The translations under genes and the position numbers were made by a program. 64,000 nt of DNA from Pseudomonadota bacterium (GTDB lineage Bacteria; Pseudomonadota; Alphaproteobacteria; UBA9655). The stretch spans positions 49,217-113,216 of the forward strand of contig JAFECQ010000017.1 of NCBI GenBank assembly GCA_018242065.1, written 5' to 3'. This document shows positions 11,083 through 20,285 of this stretch, piece by piece. The notes under the pieces were generated by a model. The model made no database searches and had not been told where the DNA came from. It worked only from the letters and a program-made list of their open reading frames with translations. Position 1 is the stretch's first letter. Every line of letters begins with the position of its first letter.

Positions 11083-11865
11083 CTATTTAAACTGTGCAAG
11101 AATACCTTGTGTATAGACGTTGCTGTCGATAGCGATATCTCCTGCGAATGGACAATCAAGCAAGAGAACGAGTCCGATATTAAATCCAAAAATACAACCA
11201 ATAGTAGAGATAAATAAAAGTTGGGTAGATTTACTTTTTGTTTTGAATAAAGAAATAAAAAAGAGAATTAAAAGAGAACCAAAAAATAAAATAAAACGTA
11301 AAGGTTCAATCAATGAGCTATGAAGTTTCTCAAGGCGTAAGCGCCGATTTTCTAAAACGCCATTTAAATGGGTTAGAACTTCACGGAAAAATGAAGTTTC
11401 AGTTTCATTTTGTGGTATGTAAGATTGAAGAATATGAAAGAGATTAACAATCTCCTTTTCTGCTTGTGCACTTGAGTGTCCCCAACGCATGGCTGGCCAT
11501 TCATCCTGAATTAGATATTGAATGTATTGTCCAATTCCATTTAAAAGTTTGCTTTGAATCGCATTGGGAAGGGCAGCACTATCAAGCGTCATTAAAGCAA
11601 GATGGTTCGCTTCAAAGATGGTGAGGTGTTTTGCATGAATAAAAGTTTCCCATAAAGTGACGATGATAAACCCCATAAGTATACCGTAACTTATGATGAG
11701 CACATGTGTAAGCGACATTAAAAATGCTTCATGCTGGCGCGTGATAAAGTGGGAGAGGTATCTTTGAGTGATAAAGAAAGTTAAAATGCCGAGAAATATA
11801 AGTATGAAGATTGATAAGAAAAGAAAAGGCCAAGTTGTTAACTCATTTAAAAATATACGTTCCAT
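11083..11865 (-). CDS. DUF4239-type (bestrophin-like) membrane protein
   Basis: 260 residues. Hydrophobic segments at about residues 13-33 and 48-68 lead into a cytoplasmic helical region, and two more (about 188-206 and 215-235) follow. The ending LLLDCPFAGDIAIDSNVYTQ matches the LD-PF-G motif of the DUF4239 family. The function of the family is not established; it is sometimes called bestrophin-like, which would suggest an anion channel. It stands alone, flanked by palindromic repeats on both sides, and is convergent with the ferritin-like gene. Confidence 0.75.
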   Translation of the reverse strand: MERIFLNELTTWPFLFLSIFILIFLGILTFFITQRYLSHFITRQHEAFLMSLTHVLIISYGILMGFIIVTLWETFIHAKHLTIFEANHLALMTLDSAALPNAIQSKLLNGIGQYIQYLIQDEWPAMRWGHSSAQAEKEIVNLFHILQSYIPQNETETSFFREVLTHLNGVLENRRLRLEKLHSSLIEPLRFILFFGSLLILFFISLFKTKSKSTQLLFISTIGCIFGFNIGLVLLLDCPFAGDIAIDSNVYTQGILAQFK

Positions 11866-12024
11866 GAATTAGCCACCTAAAGATCAGTATCAGCATACAT
11901 TTTAGATAAAATTTGACTTAAAGACAACTTAATTACCTCTACCTCTCAGCCCTGGATAATATTTCCAAGATCGTAATTGTGAGGGAGCAAAGCGACCTCC
12001 GCAATCTTAGAAAATCTGCCAAAG

Positions 12025-12158
12025 CTGGATTGCTTTGTCGGGACTTAAGTCCCTCCTCGCAATGCTTGTCCTCGCGAAAGCGAGAAACCATTTAAGCCGT
12101 CCCCCGGCTCAAGGCTGGGGCTAAAGATTGCGATGAGCATAACGAAGAAGCAATCCAG
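12025..12158. repeat. Dispersed inverted repeat with CTGGATTGCT termini, copy 1
   Basis: Begins CTGGATTGCT and ends with the inverse AGCAATCCAG, with internal segments CTCCTCGCAATG and GATTGCGATGAGC. The same termini and internal CCTCGCAATG bracket the element at 54266-54375. There is no coding potential. It lies in a 446-bp gap (11866-12311) between the DUF4239 gene and pal. The left part (11950-12010) has degenerate related words, and the stretch 12159-12255 is AT-rich with nothing recognisable. Confidence 0.75.
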
Positions 12159-12255
12159 GAAAATATGTCAACTTAATTACTTTAATTGGAATAAGGTTAA
12201 GTACTACGATGAGTGAATAAAAACAGAGAGAAAAAAAAGATGAAGTTATTGATTT

Positions 12256-12288
12256 ATAAAAAAACACCACCCTTTCGGGTGGTGTTCT
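12256..12288 (-). terminator. Rho-independent terminator of the tolB-pal unit
   Basis: On the minus strand GAACACCACCC - GAAA - GGGTGGTGTT forms a long GC-rich stem with a tetraloop, followed by a run of T. It lies 24 bp beyond the pal stop codon. Confidence 0.93.
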
Positions 12289-12311
12289 TCATATACTAAG
12301 TCGATAACTTA

Positions 12312-12818
12312 TTAGTCCAAAACAGTGATAGCTACACGGTTTTGTTGATAAGCCCACTCGCTGCCATCTTGTTCAACGATTGGATGGTTCTTTCCATAGC
12401 TAACAACTTTGATACGTGCTGGATCAACACCAAATGCAACGAGCTTTTCTTTAGCTGCGTTAGCACGGCGCTCTCCGAGAGCCAAGTTGTACTCAACAGT
12501 TCCACGCTTATCGCAGTGACCATTGATGGTAACAACGTAATTTCCATAAGTGTTCAACCATGCTGCTTGACGTTGTAGTGTGTCAAGACCGTCGGCACGA
12601 ACAGCTGACTTGTCAAAATCGAAGAATACGCGGTCGCCCACGTTGTCAACGAAATCAGCGACTGTTCCTGGTACACAAGCTTCAGCAGCTGCCGCAGCTT
12701 CTGCAGCAGCAAGGGCGCCACCTTGACCGGTTGCATCAAGACACTCATCGGTTGATGATCCGCAAGCAGACAGAGCGAGAGCGGCTGTTGCTAGAAGACT
12801 GGTAATTTTTAAACGCAT
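12312..12818 (-). CDS. pal: Peptidoglycan-associated lipoprotein Pal
   Basis: 168 residues. The signal peptide ends in the lipobox LSAC, so the mature N-terminus is lipidated C19. A short Ala-rich linker leads to the OmpA-like domain (about residues 60-168), with the FDFDKSAVR segment and the peptidoglycan-binding core GHCDKRGTVEYNLALGERRA. Pal anchors the outer membrane to peptidoglycan and works with TolB in the Tol system. The usual TolQRA genes are not in the window. It is 177 bp downstream of tolB and closed by a strong terminator. A purine-rich stretch with AGGAG precedes the start. Confidence 0.97.
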   Translation of the reverse strand: MRLKITSLLATAALALSACGSSTDECLDATGQGGALAAAEAAAAAEACVPGTVADFVDNVGDRVFFDFDKSAVRADGLDTLQRQAAWLNTYGNYVVTINGHCDKRGTVEYNLALGERRANAAKEKLVAFGVDPARIKVVSYGKNHPIVEQDGSEWAYQQNRVAITVLD

Positions 12819-12995
12819 TTCTTTTTTTCTCCTTTTTTGGTTTTCATTCGCCCACTATAGCGGGAGAACATTAAAAAAATATTAAAATATACTTCTTTTT
12901 TTTGATGTCCTTCGCCCTATGCAGCGCCATGCCCCGTCCGAAGACTTAAGACACCTTCGAGACACTATAACCTATTGAACCAATGGGATCAAGAG

Positions 12996-14303
12996 CTACC
13001 ATGTGACTTCATGCGCTTGATCAGGAATATTAAGTTTTCTCTTGTTAAACCCTACGATATCGATGCTACAAAGACCCTTTTTCCCTCTTGATGAATCTTG
13101 ACAGACATATAAAACTTCACGTCCATTGGGCGACCAGGTGGGGCCTTCTACAAGATAGCCAGAATCGATCATACGTTCACCTGATCCATCTGGACGCATC
13201 ACGCCAATATAAAATGTCCCACCATTTTGTCGTGTGAAAGCAATCAAATCACCGCGGGGGGACCAGACGGGCGTATAATAGGCTCCTTGACCAAAACTAA
13301 TGCGTGAACCTTCTCCACCTCCCGCTGGCTTTACATAGATTTGAGGTTTTCCGCCGCGATCTGAGCAATAAACAAGCTGTGTTCCTTCAGGATTATAACA
13401 AGGAGAGACATCGATCGCGGCTGTAGAGGATGTAAGTCTTTCAAGTTTTTTGCTACCTAAGTCCATTTTATAAAGCGAAGTTGCTCCTCCTTTACTGCTA
13501 CTGAGGATAATATGGTCTCCATTTGGTGAAAATCGAGGAGACATTCTTTGACCATCAACGGTACCTATAGATTCTGAACGGCCAGAATTAAGGTCAAAAA
13601 CACGTAAGCTGGGAAGATCTTTTTTATGCAGGCCATAGTCAACATAAGCAACTTTGGTTCCACATGGAGAAACGCGAGGCGTGCCAACATCCGTATTTCC
13701 ACTTGAGAGATATTGATGGTTTTCTCCATCTTGATCCATAATAGCAAGGCGATACTTCACATTTGTGGCACTATCCGGATTGCTGACAGCTACATAGACA
13801 ATGCGGGTATCGAAATATCCCTTGTCTCCTGTAATGCGTTCATAGATTTCATCTGCGATTTTATGAGCAACCCGTCGCCAATTTTCAGGCTCAGTTCCAA
13901 GAGAAAGGCCTGTCAATTGAGATTCAGTAAAAACGTCGAATAAACGGAAATCAACTTGGAAGTTACTTCCATTGCGTTTTAAAAGGCCTCCTACCAAGGC
14001 CTCTGCATTTAAAATTTTCCAATCAGGAAAACGAGGGTGGGTCATCACGTCACGTGCAGATTGAATATGAGCGTTAGGATCAACGACTTTAAAAAGCCCA
14101 CAACTTTCTAAATCATTCCGAACAACTTGAGTAATATCCTCAGCAACTTTAGCCAGGGCAGGGTCACCGCCACCATCAAAAGGTGTAATTGCAATGGGTA
14201 CGGGCTTGAAGGTTCCTTCTGTAACATCGATGCGTAATTCCGCGGCGGCACCTAAAGTTAAACTTAAAAGGGCTAGAAAAGTAAAAACACATTTTTTTAG
14301 CAT
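12996..14303 (-). CDS. tolB: Tol-Pal system beta-propeller protein TolB
   Basis: 435 residues from ATG at 14303, which has a GAAGGG ribosome binding site and starts a typical signal peptide (MLKKCVFTFLALLSLTLGAAA). A longer open frame reaches 14486, but its first 61 residues are not TolB-like and would bury the signal peptide. The N-terminal domain (about 22-160) binds partners. The C-terminal part is a beta-propeller with repeated blades such as SPRFSPNGDHI, SPCYNPEGTQLVYCSD and TPVWSPRGDLIAF. TolB is periplasmic and links Pal to TolA. It precedes pal, as in most proteobacteria. Confidence 0.96.
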   Translation of the reverse strand: MLKKCVFTFLALLSLTLGAAAELRIDVTEGTFKPVPIAITPFDGGGDPALAKVAEDITQVVRNDLESCGLFKVVDPNAHIQSARDVMTHPRFPDWKILNAEALVGGLLKRNGSNFQVDFRLFDVFTESQLTGLSLGTEPENWRRVAHKIADEIYERITGDKGYFDTRIVYVAVSNPDSATNVKYRLAIMDQDGENHQYLSSGNTDVGTPRVSPCGTKVAYVDYGLHKKDLPSLRVFDLNSGRSESIGTVDGQRMSPRFSPNGDHIILSSSKGGATSLYKMDLGSKKLERLTSSTAAIDVSPCYNPEGTQLVYCSDRGGKPQIYVKPAGGGEGSRISFGQGAYYTPVWSPRGDLIAFTRQNGGTFYIGVMRPDGSGERMIDSGYLVEGPTWSPNGREVLYVCQDSSRGKKGLCSIDIVGFNKRKLNIPDQAHEVTW

Positions 14304-14452
14304 GAAATATATCCCTTCACTGTGCTCTTCAAAAGACTGGAAGGAAGAATACGATGTTTTGCAGTGAGAAACAAGAATAAGTAAGTGGGTGTTCTCATTT
14401 TCAATTAATGACTCAGACGCTTGTGAAGAGTTCAACGCGTTTCTCGACATCG

Positions 14453-14479
14453 ATGATAGTATTATATGAGTACTATCAT
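14453..14479. promoter_or_regulatory. Inverted repeat ATGATAGTA-N9-TACTATCAT upstream of tolB
   Basis: Two perfect 9-bp arms, 14453-14461 and 14471-14479, lie between rpoH and tolB (both minus strand), about 150 bp before the tolB start. There is no T tract, so an operator is as likely as a terminator or attenuator for the rpoH transcript. No regulator is identifiable. Confidence 0.45.
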
Positions 14480-14512
14480 AATACACAAAGGATGCTTCAT
14501 ACCTTACATTCC

Positions 14513-15421
14513 CTAAAGTATTCGTCCCTGAATGGCAGCGGTTTTGACGGCTTTTTGAAGTTTTTCAAAAGCACGAATTTCGATTTGACGAACCCGCTCA
14601 CGAGAAATGCTTAAAGATTCAGAAAGGGTTTCAAGAGTCGCAGGTGGATCTTTTAAGCGCCGTTCTTGGATGATATAAAGTTCTCGTTCGTTAAGAGATT
14701 TCATCCCCTTTTCGAGGAGCACGTTCTTGTGCTGATTTTCATTTCTGTCCATGAGTTTTATTTCATGGCTTGAGTCTTCATCGACCAGCCAATCTTGCCA
14801 CTCTTCGTTGCCTTCTTCTTTTAAAGGAGCGTTCAAGGATTGATCGGGAGCACTAAGACGCTTGCTCATCTCAATTACTTCGTGTTCGCTCACGTTCAGT
14901 TCAAGCGCAATATCTTTAATTGTTTCTGCAGAAATGATGGGTTCATCTAATTCTTGCATCTCATTTTTAAGACGCCTTAAGTTAAAAAAAAGCTTTTTTT
15001 GAGCGGCTGTGGTTCCAATTTTAACGAGAGACCAGGAGTGTAAGATATATTCCTGAATGTTAGCGCGAATCCACCACATCGCATAGGTTGAGAAGCGAAA
15101 GCCCTTATCAGGGTCAAATTTGCGCAGAGCCTGCATAAGGCCTACATTTCCTTCTGCAATTAAATCCACCACGGGTAAGCCATAACCTCTGTAGCCATTA
15201 GCAATTTTTGCAACAAGCCGCAGATGAGCCGCAACAAGTCTTTCTGCTGCTTTTGGGTCTTGATGCTCTTGCCAACGCTTGGCAAGCATAAACTCTTCGT
15301 CCGACTCTAACATCGGGAATCGTTTTATTTGAGCCAAATAACGTGTAAGGCCGTCTGTTACGCTCGGAAAAGAGGCGGTTTCAATTGGGTTTGGCAAATG
15401 CGTTTCTTTTTTTTCTGACAC
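14513..15421 (-). CDS. rpoH: Heat-shock sigma factor RpoH (sigma-32)
   Basis: 302 residues starting with GTG at 15421. Region 2 is clear (DLIAEGNVGLMQALRKFDP, then RFSTYAMWWIRANIQEYI), and region 4 ends in the helix-turn-helix TLESLSISRERVRQIE-like segment. The RpoH-specific box QKKLFFNLRR separates it from RpoD and RpoS. It directs RNA polymerase to chaperone and protease promoters under heat or misfolding stress. It lies 20 bp downstream of rluD on the same strand and is probably co-transcribed with it. The ribosome binding site is weak (AGG 11 bp upstream), which leaves room for translational control. Confidence 0.95.
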   Translation of the reverse strand: MSEKKETHLPNPIETASFPSVTDGLTRYLAQIKRFPMLESDEEFMLAKRWQEHQDPKAAERLVAAHLRLVAKIANGYRGYGLPVVDLIAEGNVGLMQALRKFDPDKGFRFSTYAMWWIRANIQEYILHSWSLVKIGTTAAQKKLFFNLRRLKNEMQELDEPIISAETIKDIALELNVSEHEVIEMSKRLSAPDQSLNAPLKEEGNEEWQDWLVDEDSSHEIKLMDRNENQHKNVLLEKGMKSLNERELYIIQERRLKDPPATLETLSESLSISRERVRQIEIRAFEKLQKAVKTAAIQGRIL

Positions 15422-15441
15422 GATTTTAACCTAAAATGCAA

Positions 15442-16419
15442 CTATATATGTAAGTTTAACACATCTATCAGGTTTCGTATATCCTGGGGAAGCTCTGTCG
15501 AAAAATGAAGTTTTTCATGAGTTGTGGGATGAATAAAAGAAAGACACTTGGCGTGAAGCGCGTGTCGCCCTTTTGGCCATTTACTATCTAAATAGTTTTT
15601 AAGAAAAACGGGGATGGAACGGGGTGGTTTTCCATAGAGTGCATCCCCGATCAGAGAATGGCCTTTTGCCGCTAAATGCACCCTAATTTGATGGGTGCGG
15701 CCGGTTTCAAGTCGGCATTCTATAATGCTGGCAAGACGCTCGTACACTTTAATAGATTTATAATGAGTAAGAGCAAATTTACCTTTTTCACGAATAGCCA
15801 TACGTTGACGATGGCGAGGGTCTCGTCCGATTGAGCCTTCGATTTTTCCTTCAGAAGGTGTCAACATTCCCCACACAACAGCTTGATAGATCCGTCCCAT
15901 TTCTCGTGTGGCTAATTGATGAGCGAGACTCTGGTGCGCTTTATCATTTTTAGCCGCAACCAATATTCCACTTGTTTCTTTGTCTAAACGGTGAACAATT
16001 CCAGGTCGGATGACGCCGTTGATTCCAGACAGACTCTTGCCACAATGACTCAAAAGAGCATTCACAAGAGTCCCATCGCGATTTCCGGGAGCGGGGTGAA
16101 CAACCATTCCTGCTGGTTTGTTAATGACAACAATATCCTCATCTTCATAAAGAATATCTAAAGGAATATCTTGAGGGGTAGGAGCTGCTTCTACGAGAGG
16201 TGGAATTGTAACTTCGATAAGTTGACCTTCTTTGAGTTTCAAAGAAACGTCTTTGGAGATTTGTGAGTCTATGCTTACAAATCCTGTTTCAATAAGCTCT
16301 TGAAGACGTGTACGTGAGAGACTTAGGGTGTGCAAGGCCAAATACTTGTCTAATCGCAATCCATTGTCCTTTTGTTCTACTTTGTAAGACGCAAAAGAAG
16401 AAGTTAGAAATGGTATCAC
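15442..16419 (-). CDS. rluD: 23S rRNA pseudouridine synthase RluD
   Basis: 325 residues. An S4-like RNA-binding domain at about residues 20-80 (RLDKYLALHTLSLSRTRLQE) precedes the RluA-family catalytic domain. The catalytic Asp is in IVHRLDKETSG, and RTHQIRVHLA is the conserved follow-up motif. RluD makes the pseudouridines of helix 69. The gene leads a probable rluD-rpoH unit; the same pairing occurs in several alphaproteobacteria. The upstream 265-bp gap holds divergent promoters for this gene and the large repeat protein. Confidence 0.93.
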   Translation of the reverse strand: MIPFLTSSFASYKVEQKDNGLRLDKYLALHTLSLSRTRLQELIETGFVSIDSQISKDVSLKLKEGQLIEVTIPPLVEAAPTPQDIPLDILYEDEDIVVINKPAGMVVHPAPGNRDGTLVNALLSHCGKSLSGINGVIRPGIVHRLDKETSGILVAAKNDKAHQSLAHQLATREMGRIYQAVVWGMLTPSEGKIEGSIGRDPRHRQRMAIREKGKFALTHYKSIKVYERLASIIECRLETGRTHQIRVHLAAKGHSLIGDALYGKPPRSIPVFLKNYLDSKWPKGRHALHAKCLSFIHPTTHEKLHFSTELPQDIRNLIDVLNLHI

Positions 16420-16684
16420 GGTAAGTTTGACTTCCTATATCACTTTATGTAAAATATAAAATAGGATGTTAATGTTAATTAGGTAAAAATTGCAATTGTT
16501 TCTTGTTTAAAGTAAGTGGTTAAGTTCTCTTATCTTCTAGCATTATGCAACAATTGTATATCTGATTTGCTAAAAGAACACCTTGTATGTTACTTAAAAA
16601 TAGCTATATGTGTTATAGAGTAATTTTAAATATAGTTTTGTTATCCCCGAATTTAATTCATGGTAGGGGACAGATGGTGAGAAT

Positions 16685-19345
16685 ATGGCACTTGGTATTA
16701 CAGATTTATTTTCGACAGTTTCGGCTATTGCCTTAAGTTTATTTGGAGATGTTGGTACTGTTACGGAAAAACAGATCGTTTCCACTGAACACACTGATAG
16801 TAGTACTCGAACGGAAGCGGGTAGTCGTGAATCTGCTGCAAAACATCAAGATAAGAAAGATTTGCCAACCCTGAAGGGGTCAGGTGGTGGTGAAGGTTCA
16901 ATAGCATCACCAAAAGCAAAAGCTACAACAAGCAAAGGTATTGATTTACCCTCACGTGGATCAGGGTCAGTAGATGAGACTCAGTATAAAGCTGAGAATC
17001 AGGCTGTACAAGTTTCCTCAGGCTCTTCAGGAAGTCAAGTTACTCCACGTAGATCTTTACCTCAGGATTTTGTTGAACCATCTCCAGATGAGGTTAGTTC
17101 TTCTCCAAGAAGTCATGTGCCCTCACCTTCAATACAAGATTCTAGATCCCCTTCCCCTTCAAATGAGGGAGTTTCTATAAGAAGTCCTCAAACCAGTGGA
17201 GGACATGCCGGAGAAGGTGCTTCTGATGCATCAAGATCTTCTGGCGGGGGTGGTAGTGGATTTTCATCTTTAGAGTCTCTACAGGAAGAAAATAAATCTT
17301 TAAGGGCCCAGCTTTCCGATTTCCTGTCTGGTGTTCCTTCTTCAGATCAAGTAAAAGAAAAGGACGCCCAACAACAAGGAATAAATTCTCAATCGATTCC
17401 TTCTCCCAAGTCTGTAATTGATTCTAGTGCTTCGTTTGAGAATATGGCTAAAGAAGTTCAACCTCTTTCTAGTGATTCAAAACCTAATCCAAGCCAGGGT
17501 TCAGGAATTCAAAAGGCTAACGCAAAAAAACCTTCCACTTTCATTGCAACTAAACCAGGAACTTCGAAGGCTATAGTTGAAGAGTCTCCAGAGGCTCCAG
17601 AACCTACAAAGACGTCAGAACCTCCAAAGATTTCAAAAGCTTCAGAGGCTCCAGCTAATATTGCAAAGAATCATCTGCCCTCATCCCCTAAGACGCAGAA
17701 GCAACCTTTGCCAGCAAAATTTATTGCAGGAAAAACTCCTGCTTCTCAAGGTACCACTTTTGCTCAACTTCAGGATGCTACGATAAGTGCGGAGGTGGTG
17801 GAATCAGCTCGGGTTCTTGGGTTTGATTTGAATACACCATATAAAGATGTTGCAGAAGCCATAAGAGTTCTCGCTCAAAAGGTCAGTGGAAAGAATACGG
17901 CTGCGGCAAATGAATTAGAAAGAATCTTTAATCAACTTGACAGCGGTGCTCTTAAAATTGAAGATCAAGCGGAAAGAATACGAGAGCTTTATCAAGAAGG
18001 TGAGAAACTAGGGGTTCATCAAAAACTTTTAACAGAATTTTTAAGAAGCAGGTATGCTCGACCTCAAGTAGTTCCAAGTAAAGAAGATATGGATGCTGCT
18101 CAAGCCTTGGGGTTTGATTTGAACACGCCCTACAAGGATGTTGCAGAAGCCATAAGAGTTCTCGCTCAAAAGGTCAGTGGAAAGAATACGGCTGCGGCAA
18201 ATGAATTAGAAAGAATCTTTAATCAACTTGACAGCGGTGCTCTTAAAATTGAAGATCAGGCGGAAAGAATACGCGAACTTGCTCAGGAAGGTGAGAAGCT
18301 AGGTGCTCATCAAAAACGCGTAGCAGAATTTCTTAAGAAAAAATATGCTCAAGCTCCTAAAAAGAAAGTGCAAACGAAAACTGCAGGAACAGGAGGGACC
18401 TCTCAGGATTTATTTAACCAGATTCGGGGAGTGACAGTTAAGGACCAGACTCCTGCAGAGTTAGAAGAAGAAATTAGGCAATTAGAGCAACAAATGCGTG
18501 ATTTTAGCAAGCAAGAGCAGTTGTTTTATGCTGCGGATAAGCCAAGGGATGCAAAAGTAGCAAAGGAACAGGCAGAAGCTGCTAAGAAAGAGATAATAGA
18601 AAAGAAAAACCTTCTTGTGAAGCTGACGACAAAAACGAAATCAGCAGAGGACGCATCGAATGGAACAGCAAAACGCAAACCTAATCTCGCTGCCCAAGAA
18701 GAACAAACGAGGGTCGTGACTGAGTACAAAGTCAGCCATCCTGATCTTGCTCCCTTCATGGAACTTTTGGCGCCAAAGGATCAAGCTAACTTCCTTAAAG
18801 CTAAAGTAAAAATTCTTTATAATGAGAATGGAGAGCGTCCTGTTAATCTTTTAAGTAAAAATAATAAAACCCGCGAACTCCCACTTGATTATTTGCTCTC
18901 TCGTTTGACAGAAGAACAACGTGCAACTTTATTAAAAGGAATAGAAAGTAGGGTGGATGAGGATCCTGGTTCGGAATCAAATATTCGCTTTAGTGCATTA
19001 AAATATTTCCCTAATTTTCAGGCTCTTGAGAAGTATGACTTTCCCGTTTGGACAGAAGAGTTAGCGCGTCTTGCAGCTCCACCCGCTCGTAAGGCTACCC
19101 TACAAGTACCTGCCCTTAATGTTGATCAGGAGACTGAAAAAGAGCCAGTTAAAGCGGTTGATATACCTTCAGCTTCTCCAAAGGGGCCTTCAACTGAGCC
19201 CGTAAGGGAGCTTGAAGAGCATAAGGGGCAGGACTTAGGTAAAAAGAAGGTTACAATAGGAGGCACACTTATTAAAGGACCATCATCAATGGTTCTTCGA
19301 AGTAGGGGGCTGACCACAAAAACGCCTGCAGATGAAACTGATTAA
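16685..19345 (+). CDS. Large Ser/Pro-rich protein with a duplicated 97-residue helical repeat
   Basis: 886 residues; not recognised. The N-terminus (MALGITDLFSTVSAIALSLF) is hydrophobic but not a textbook signal peptide. Residues about 40-370 are low-complexity, rich in Ser, Pro, Gly, Glu and Lys, with PEAPEPTKTSEPPKISKASE-like runs. Two copies of a helical unit follow, about residues 375-460 and 472-557, sharing LGFDLNTPYKDVAEAIRVLA and later NELERIFNQLDSG. Residues about 585-660 are charged and probably coiled-coil, and an unrelated globular stretch (VSHPDLAPFMELL...) follows. ATG at 16685 is preceded by GGTGAG. A strong hairpin terminator follows within 10 bp. It could be a surface or exported host-interaction protein, but that is inference. 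Confidence 0.65.
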   Translation: MALGITDLFSTVSAIALSLFGDVGTVTEKQIVSTEHTDSSTRTEAGSRESAAKHQDKKDLPTLKGSGGGEGSIASPKAKATTSKGIDLPSRGSGSVDETQYKAENQAVQVSSGSSGSQVTPRRSLPQDFVEPSPDEVSSSPRSHVPSPSIQDSRSPSPSNEGVSIRSPQTSGGHAGEGASDASRSSGGGGSGFSSLESLQEENKSLRAQLSDFLSGVPSSDQVKEKDAQQQGINSQSIPSPKSVIDSSASFENMAKEVQPLSSDSKPNPSQGSGIQKANAKKPSTFIATKPGTSKAIVEESPEAPEPTKTSEPPKISKASEAPANIAKNHLPSSPKTQKQPLPAKFIAGKTPASQGTTFAQLQDATISAEVVESARVLGFDLNTPYKDVAEAIRVLAQKVSGKNTAAANELERIFNQLDSGALKIEDQAERIRELYQEGEKLGVHQKLLTEFLRSRYARPQVVPSKEDMDAAQALGFDLNTPYKDVAEAIRVLAQKVSGKNTAAANELERIFNQLDSGALKIEDQAERIRELAQEGEKLGAHQKRVAEFLKKKYAQAPKKKVQTKTAGTGGTSQDLFNQIRGVTVKDQTPAELEEEIRQLEQQMRDFSKQEQLFYAADKPRDAKVAKEQAEAAKKEIIEKKNLLVKLTTKTKSAEDASNGTAKRKPNLAAQEEQTRVVTEYKVSHPDLAPFMELLAPKDQANFLKAKVKILYNENGERPVNLLSKNNKTRELPLDYLLSRLTEEQRATLLKGIESRVDEDPGSESNIRFSALKYFPNFQALEKYDFPVWTEELARLAAPPARKATLQVPALNVDQETEKEPVKAVDIPSASPKGPSTEPVRELEEHKGQDLGKKKVTIGGTLIKGPSSMVLRSRGLTTKTPADETD
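17846..18258 (+). repeat. Direct repeat of 122 identical bases with a 291-bp period
   Basis: Bases 17846-17967 and 18137-18258 are identical inside the 886-residue gene. The period of 291 bp is exactly 97 codons, so the duplication preserves frame. Flanking unit sequence has already diverged (for example the ends of the units), while the core shows not even synonymous change, which implies either a recent duplication or gene conversion. Confidence 0.95.
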
Positions 19346-19350
19346 AACAC

Positions 19351-19378
19351 AAAAAAGCCCCCTTAAAAGGGCTTTTTT
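19351..19378. terminator. Bidirectional hairpin terminator between convergent genes
   Basis: AAAAAAGCCC - CCTTAA - AAGGGCTTTTTT. The stem is flanked by A on one side and T on the other, so it can end transcription of both the large repeat gene (plus strand) and mmsB (minus strand). Confidence 0.9.
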
Positions 19379-19388
19379 CATATGAAGC

Positions 19389-20276
19389 TTACTTGCCTTG
19401 TAAAAATTTTAATATTCCAGAAAAGTCCAACTCTTGACCACCATTTTTACAAAACAAGGCATAGAGTGAAAGGGCTTCTGTGCCTAATGGCGTAATAGCT
19501 GCGCTGAGATGCGCGGCTTGTGCCGCAAGTTTCAAATCCTTTAACATCATTGCGGCCGTAAACCCAGGGGCGTACTCACGGTTTGCGGGCGAAGTGGGGA
19601 CAGGGCCCGGAACAGGGCAATATTTCGAAATAGACCAGCATTGGGCTGAAGATTGAGAGCTTACTTCGAAAAATGTATTCCCATCGAGCCCCAGCTTTTC
19701 TGCCAGATTAAAAGCTTCACAAACGCCTATCATGGTGACCCCGAGAACAAGATTATTGCATATTTTAGCGGCTTGGCCTAACCCAGCTGTGCCGCAGTAA
19801 ACTAAAGTCTTTCCCATAACTTCTAAATAAGGGCGGAGTGCATCGAAATCTGTTTGATGTCCTCCCACCATAAAGCTGATCGTAGCCGCTTCTGCTCCCG
19901 TAACGCCTCCGGAGACAGGGGCATCAATAAGGCGAACGTTTTTTGCCTCAGCAAGGGTATGAATATATCGTGTGGTTTCAATATCAATAGTGGAACATTC
20001 AGCAACCAATGTTCCAGCTTTGATGTGGCTAAAAATGCCCTGCGACCCCTCATAGGCATTTTTGACATGGTGGCCTTCAGGGAGCATGGTAAAAATAACG
20101 TCAGCATTTTCAACGGCTAAAGGAATATTGAACCCCGCGTGTCCTCCTGATTTAACAAAGTTCTCAATAGCTTGAGGGACAAGATCGTAACCTATAACGC
20201 TGTGACCAGCCTTGACTAGATTTCTGGCCATGGGAAGCCCCATATGTCCAAGCCCAATAAAAGCAATATTTGTCAT
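19389..20276 (-). CDS. mmsB: 3-hydroxyisobutyrate dehydrogenase
   Basis: 295 residues of the beta-hydroxyacid dehydrogenase family. The NAD-binding loop is IAFIGLGHMGLPMARN, the substrate signature DAPVSGGVTGAE, and the catalytic lysine lies in GLGQAAKICNN. It oxidises 3-hydroxyisobutyrate to methylmalonate semialdehyde, the step after the hydrolase encoded just upstream. It is last in the three-gene valine unit (9 bp after its neighbour). The next enzyme, methylmalonate semialdehyde dehydrogenase, is not in the window. Confidence 0.92.
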   Translation of the reverse strand: MTNIAFIGLGHMGLPMARNLVKAGHSVIGYDLVPQAIENFVKSGGHAGFNIPLAVENADVIFTMLPEGHHVKNAYEGSQGIFSHIKAGTLVAECSTIDIETTRYIHTLAEAKNVRLIDAPVSGGVTGAEAATISFMVGGHQTDFDALRPYLEVMGKTLVYCGTAGLGQAAKICNNLVLGVTMIGVCEAFNLAEKLGLDGNTFFEVSSQSSAQCWSISKYCPVPGPVPTSPANREYAPGFTAAMMLKDLKLAAQAAHLSAAITPLGTEALSLYALFCKNGGQELDFSGILKFLQGK

Positions 20277-20285
20277 TGAATTCTC

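Noticed and set aside
14304..14486. N-terminal extension of the tolB frame
   Set aside because: The 61 extra residues are not TolB-like and precede a complete signal peptide with its own ribosome binding site at 14303.
16974..17180. Overlapping plus-strand frame within the Ser/Pro-rich gene
   Set aside because: A shadow frame produced by the biased codon composition; no ribosome binding site or family resemblance.
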